Source of the DNA: Prevotellaceae bacterium
Lineage (GTDB): Bacteria; Bacteroidota; Bacteroidia; Bacteroidales; UBA932
DNA: 16,055 nucleotides
Reading direction: 5' to 3'
Assembly: GCA_031287815.1 (NCBI GenBank)
Contig: JAITSM010000108.1
Coordinates: 1-16,055 of the forward strand
The position numbers and the translations under genes were made by a program. This document shows, one piece after another, positions 12,946 to 16,055 of this stretch. Within the stretch, counting starts at the first letter, position 1; every line of letters begins with the position of its first letter. Below the pieces are notes generated by a model, which made no database searches, was not told where the DNA came from, and saw only the letters and a list, made by a program, of their open reading frames with translations.

Positions 12946-14303
12946 TACAAAATCGTATAAATAAGTTTCAGGGTGGCGGGAGAAGCATGATTATGATCAA
13001 GAAACCGGACGTACGTGTAGTTTGTATTATCCAAAACCGTATAGGAATAACCGTAATCATCCTGCAAAGTGGTGGTGGGAAACAGGTACAGGGTGGTCGT
13101 TTCCGGTGGTTGCGGTTTAAGGAATTGCTGCAAATAGTGGGTAATATTGAACGAGTAACTCATCAACGAACGGTTGAGCGTGCCGTCAAAAGCGGCGTTC
13201 GACACATCGTTGATCATCGGGTAGGTTAATTTCCCGGCGTCATTCACCGTGCGGGAACACAGCGCCAAAACCGGCGGGCATTTATCCATATCCCATTCAG
13301 GTTTTTTCAAACATACAGAGTCTATCGAAATAACCAGTTCGGCTTTGTTGAGTAATATTTTCAAATTGTTGTTGGCATGTTTATCCTTCAGGGAATCTAC
13401 CAGCATCAGCAGGGAATCCTTTATTGCCGCCACATCGAACGCCGGCTTCACGCCTGCCAGCGATTCAAAATACACCGGTTGCGCTACGGCTGCCGGCGGG
13501 CTTTGGTAATTGGACAAATAATCCGACGAATGCCGGTACGCGCTAAACACCAACCCATAGTCGCCCCAGTAGAGCATCGACGTATCTTTTCCGTTATCCT
13601 TATACTGCAACGTCAGGTAAGCGGAGGAAATATCCGTTGTATTCAGCCGCCCGCCCTGTATTCCCGCTGCCTGTGGATCGACGGTCAGTACAAAGCCCTT
13701 GTATCTTTCATAAAAATGAACTAGCGAATCCATATCATTAGCCGTGCCGCTCAACAGTTCCTTCCCGAACGCTTCCGTTAACGGAATAAGAAGCGTGTCG
13801 CCGCCATTATAAGTCAAGCCCGGCATGTTTATCGGTTCCTGCTTGCAGTCTTTTTCCGTGATGGAGGTGTTGTAGTACGTGCTGTCGTAATACAAGGTAC
13901 GGTTGAGTTCGTAGAGATGGACGTTTTGCACGATATTTTGCTGTCCTTCATCCACCACATTCCGTCCGGAAATAATCAACAGCAACGATGCCGCCACAAA
14001 TTCAGGGTTTTCCCCGAAATTGTGGCCGCTTACATACGGATAGATACGGAAAACCAAATCGGCATTCATGGTGTGGAAAGGCGTAACGTTGATGCTTCCG
14101 AAAAGGCCGGTATACACATATCCGGAATTGGTAACGATAGAATCTACCGTAGCCGTATACACCGGCAGGTTGGGAATATTGCGTACCCGCAAGCCGGGTT
14201 GTTGGTCTTCGGGAATAAAATCCGTACCGAAAGAATTGTCTACATTGACGCAGGAAAAACCGGTGATAGCAATCACCAGCAGGGAAAAGAAAAACCGTTT
14301 CAT
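12942..14303 (-). CDS. DUF4270-family lipoprotein
   Basis: A 453-aa predicted lipoprotein of unknown function. The signal sequence MKRFFFSLLVIAITGFSC puts the lipid-attached Cys at residue 18. The early motif GTDFIPEDQQPGLRVRN and the following beta-rich stretch (TVDSIVTNSGYVYTGLFGSI) match my memory of DUF4270 proteins, which are confined to Bacteroidetes. The protein reads as mainly beta-strand with Tyr/Thr-rich segments up to the final ATLKLIYTILY, which suggests an envelope location. Its ATG overlaps the upstream stop as ATGA, so it is probably translationally coupled to the starch-synthase-like gene. That pairing, as I recall, also exists in other Bacteroidales. The first 45 codons after the Cys carry no clear acidic export signal. 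Confidence 0.85.
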   Translation of the reverse strand: MKRFFFSLLVIAITGFSCVNVDNSFGTDFIPEDQQPGLRVRNIPNLPVYTATVDSIVTNSGYVYTGLFGSINVTPFHTMNADLVFRIYPYVSGHNFGENPEFVAASLLLIISGRNVVDEGQQNIVQNVHLYELNRTLYYDSTYYNTSITEKDCKQEPINMPGLTYNGGDTLLIPLTEAFGKELLSGTANDMDSLVHFYERYKGFVLTVDPQAAGIQGGRLNTTDISSAYLTLQYKDNGKDTSMLYWGDYGLVFSAYRHSSDYLSNYQSPPAAVAQPVYFESLAGVKPAFDVAAIKDSLLMLVDSLKDKHANNNLKILLNKAELVISIDSVCLKKPEWDMDKCPPVLALCSRTVNDAGKLTYPMINDVSNAAFDGTLNRSLMSYSFNITHYLQQFLKPQPPETTTLYLFPTTTLQDDYGYSYTVLDNTNYTYVRFLDHNHASPATLKLIYTILY

Positions 14304-15115
14304 TTCATTCGTATTACTTGGGTATAAAATTCATTGCAGTCGTCAGCGCTTAACAGCGGTTTTTTACAATGGAGGATAGGTTTTTTCAGCCCTTTGGCAA
14401 AGGTATCCAGCGTAGGGTTTTTCCTGCTGCCGAAAAATATGATGCCGTCGGAATAGCGAATGGCAAATTTGACGTAGTTAGCGAATGTCGGGTTGGCCAG
14501 GTCTTCTACGTCTTTCGGGCGGATGCCTTCGAGCAGTAATTTTTCTTTTAGCCGTTTATCCAACGGCTGTTCGAATTTTTCATTTTCGGGAATGGCAAGC
14601 ACGACTTTGGTTTTTCCGAACAGGGGGTCGTCCTTATAGGCTTTTTTCGACAGCAACGCCGCCAGGAAGGTAAACCACCCCTGGCAGTGGATGATGGCGG
14701 GTTTCCACCGCAGTTTTTTCACGGTTTCGAGGACGCCGCGGGCAAAAAATATCGCCCGTTCGTCATTGTCCGCAAAGGGCTGCCCGCCCTCGTCCACCAG
14801 TGCGGCTTTGCGCTGGAAGAAATCGTCGTTATCAATAAAATAAACCTGCGTGCGTACCCCCGGCATGGAGGCTACTTTAATAATCAGCGGATGATCGGTG
14901 TCATCAATAATAATATTCATTCCCGACAGCCGGATAACTTCATGCAATTGGTTTCGCCGTTCATTGACATTGCCGAATCGCGGCATAAAAACGCGTATTT
15001 CACGCCCCTTTTCGGCTATGGCTTGGGGGAGTACCCGCCCTACTTCCGATATGGCCGTATCGGTAAGATAGGGCGCTATTTCGGAGCAAATAAATAAGAT
15101 GCGCGTAGGTTCCAT
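14300..15115 (-). CDS. Truncated glycogen/starch synthase-like protein (GT5 N-terminal domain only)
   Basis: A 271-aa cytosolic protein matching the N-terminal starch-synthase catalytic domain of GlgA. I chose the ATG at 15115 (MEPTRILFICSEIAPYL), since an extension to 15142 would overlap the promoter. Family landmarks are ILFICSEIAPYL, VFMPRFGNVNERR, FFARGVLETVKKLRWKPAIIHCQGWFT and the short FFGSRKNP near the end. A full GlgA has about 480 residues with a second, GT1-type Rossmann domain; that domain is missing here. The ADP-glucose-binding motif KTGGL is replaced by TDTAI at about residues 18-22. It therefore probably does not make glycogen by itself. Databases usually label such genes glycogen/starch synthase, which may mislead. 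It is the first gene of a two-gene operon with the DUF4270 lipoprotein. Confidence 0.82.
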   Translation of the reverse strand: MEPTRILFICSEIAPYLTDTAISEVGRVLPQAIAEKGREIRVFMPRFGNVNERRNQLHEVIRLSGMNIIIDDTDHPLIIKVASMPGVRTQVYFIDNDDFFQRKAALVDEGGQPFADNDERAIFFARGVLETVKKLRWKPAIIHCQGWFTFLAALLSKKAYKDDPLFGKTKVVLAIPENEKFEQPLDKRLKEKLLLEGIRPKDVEDLANPTFANYVKFAIRYSDGIIFFGSRKNPTLDTFAKGLKKPILHCKKPLLSADDCNEFYTQVIRMK

Positions 15116-15139
15116 TGGAGAATTGTTCGTAATAAGCCA

Positions 15140-15171
15140 CAAAGATACGAAAAAAAATAATGGTAGCCAAG
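15140..15171 (-). promoter_or_regulatory. Promoter of the starch-synthase-like/DUF4270 operon
   Basis: The minus strand has TATCTTTG (15140-15147) with CTTG (15168-15171) about 20 bp further up as -33. The start site would be near 15134, giving a leader of about 20 nt. Confidence 0.65.
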
Positions 15172-15217
15172 TTTTAACTCTTAACTTCTTTTAACGACAA
15201 ATATTTCCCAAAAATAG

Positions 15218-15248
15218 TTGCAATTAAAAAATAAAGTAATAATATCTG
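15218..15248 (+). promoter_or_regulatory. Weak or decayed promoter of the orphan leader (copy B)
   Basis: TTG (15218-15220) and AATATCTG (15241-15248) occupy the places of the FISUMP promoter elements; TAAAAAATAAAGTAAT between them matches copy A, but one extra A and a T-to-C change weaken the -7 box. Confidence 0.35.
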
Positions 15249-15627
15249 CAGCGGTTATTACTTGCTCCTTGACATTTTGAAATAGATATAAAAATATATA
15301 TCGCTTTAACTTTTATTCTGCATGCATTCGAAATCGGGAAATTTTCATCCGTCATGAATAATAGCTACACCAAGAGTGGATGTGGGGCGTTATACTTATT
15401 TACCGAGTGGGTTTTCCCGAACCTCAGAAATCAATAAGTATAGCGTCCACTTCCACTTTTAGCTTTTTAGAGGAATAGGGGAAAAATCATCCTAAAAGTT
15501 GAAGAAACACGTTGCAGAAAAAGTCTGACAAAACATTCTGCAATCATTGGCAACGAATAAAAATTCGCAGCAGGGGGTTGTTTGTATTAAAAAGTTTGTG
15601 TTTGCAAAACAGCCCTGATGCTGCGGA
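15249..15627 (+). ncRNA. Orphan copy B of the FISUMP leader RNA, no gene after it
   Basis: It starts with GCAGCGGTTATTACTTGCTC, like GCAGCGTTATTGATGCTC in copy A, and ends with the same terminal hairpin: CGCAGCA/TGCTGCG and GGGTTGTTT/AAACAGCCC (15566-15625). The block TGGCAACGAATAAAAA before it is also shared. The middle is unlike copy A but also folds: AAGAGTGGATGTGG through CGTTATACTTATT (15372-15400) pairs with 15433-15460 in a stem of about 28 bp, and TTGCAGAA/TTCTGCAA flank another loop at about 15513-15543. No start codon with an open frame follows; within 50 bp there are stops in all frames that I checked. Confidence 0.5.
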
Positions 15628-15673
15628 AAGAGAACATGGACTTGTAGAACATAGACGAATGAACAGCTGACAA

Positions 15674-15872
15674 CGTCCCGTCAGGGACGGAATGTTGGTA
15701 GAAATGGAAACAACCACCCGGCTCCACCGTCCCCCTGGGACGGAATGTGAAAAGGGGTTAACAATAACAAAAGATGTATTTATGTGAAAAAATAACCATC
15801 ACATTTCGTCCCTGACGGGACGACGGCGGCGGAATAATCATCGTTTCTACCCACATTCCGTCCCAGGGGACG
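15674..15872. repeat. REP-like nested inverted-repeat module (four CGTCCC...GGGACG dyads)
   Basis: Four dyads are present: CGTCCCGTCAGGGACG (15674-15689), CGTCCCCCTGGGACGG (15728-15743), CGTCCCTGACGGGACG (15807-15822) and CGTCCCAGGGGACG (15859-15872). The first two are followed by GAATGT; the last two are preceded by its complement, so the module is inverted about 15775. The outer pair also shares GGTAGAAA (15697-15704) and its complement (15844-15851). This resembles bacterial interspersed mosaic or MITE-type elements. No transposase is present. Confidence 0.8.
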
Positions 15873-15906
15873 AATTTAATGAACAACGAATAATGAATAA
15901 TGTCTA

Positions 15907-16055
15907 TTGCCGCATGTGCGGCAAGTCGATTGCAGCCCTTCGGGAGGGTTGCCGCACGTGCGGCAAGTCGATTTCACCCCTTCGGGGAGGTTGCCGCATG
16001 TGCGGCAAGTCGATTGCAGCCCTTCGGGAGGGTTGCCGCACGTGCGGCAAGTCGA
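15907..16055. repeat. 42-bp palindromic tandem array running off the window end
   Basis: Units start at 15907, 15949, 15991 and 16033. Each has the dyad TTGCCGCAYGTGCGGCAA, then GTCGATT, then a C(TTCG)G mini-hairpin. The centre alternates ATGT, ACGT, ATGT, ACGT, and the linker alternates GCAGCCCTTCGGGAGGG and TCACCCCTTCGGGGAGG, so the true period may be 84 bp. The array continues beyond 16055. Confidence 0.92.

Noticed and set aside
15907..16055. CRISPR array
   Set aside because: The units are direct tandem copies including the linkers, which alternate between two forms; there are no unique spacers and no cas genes.

Overview
The window looks like chromosomal DNA from a Bacteroidota bacterium, most likely order Bacteroidales. 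The evidence is a SusC/SusD outer-membrane pair, a second TonB-dependent receptor under a cobalamin riboswitch, a DUF4270 lipoprotein, a FISUMP-domain surface protein, and repeated promoters of the Bacteroidetes primary-sigma type (TTG, about 20 bp, TAnnTTTG) with no clear Shine-Dalgarno sequences. The species cannot be named from sequence reading alone.

Layout. 1-2.05 kb: BtuB-like receptor (minus), expressed from a promoter and cobalamin riboswitch at about 2.15-2.36 kb. 2.4-7.7 kb: SusC-SusD pair (minus), closed by a strong terminator at 2.4 kb. It is preceded by a leader holding a promoter, a 38-codon Met/Cys-rich leader peptide and an intrinsic terminator only 21 bp before the SusC start. 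7.77-9.9 kb: carboxyltransferase and biotin-carrier subunits of an acyl-CoA carboxylase or decarboxylase (minus). 10.1-11.97 kb: an AT-richer FISUMP surface-protein gene (plus) with a long structured 5' leader, the whole bounded by inverted copies of a short repeat. 11.98-12.76 kb: TonB-like protein (minus). 12.83-12.90 kb: tRNA-Lys(CUU). 12.94-15.1 kb: a two-gene operon of a truncated starch-synthase-like protein and a DUF4270 lipoprotein joined by an ATGA overlap. 15.12-16.06 kb: no gene. This stretch holds a second, orphan copy of the FISUMP leader, a REP-like inverted module and a 42-bp palindromic tandem array that runs off the window end.

How parts may work together (inference): the TonB-like protein could energise the two receptors. 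Cobalamin taken up through the BtuB-like receptor would serve methylmalonyl-CoA mutase, whose product and substrate pool is also used by acyl-CoA carboxylase/decarboxylase enzymes.

The two strongest leads for undescribed biology are (a) the SusC leader, which has the parts of a ribosome-mediated attenuator keyed to Met/Cys codons, and (b) a repeated leader RNA with conserved ends, covarying stems and variable middle hairpins, found once before the FISUMP gene and once without a gene.
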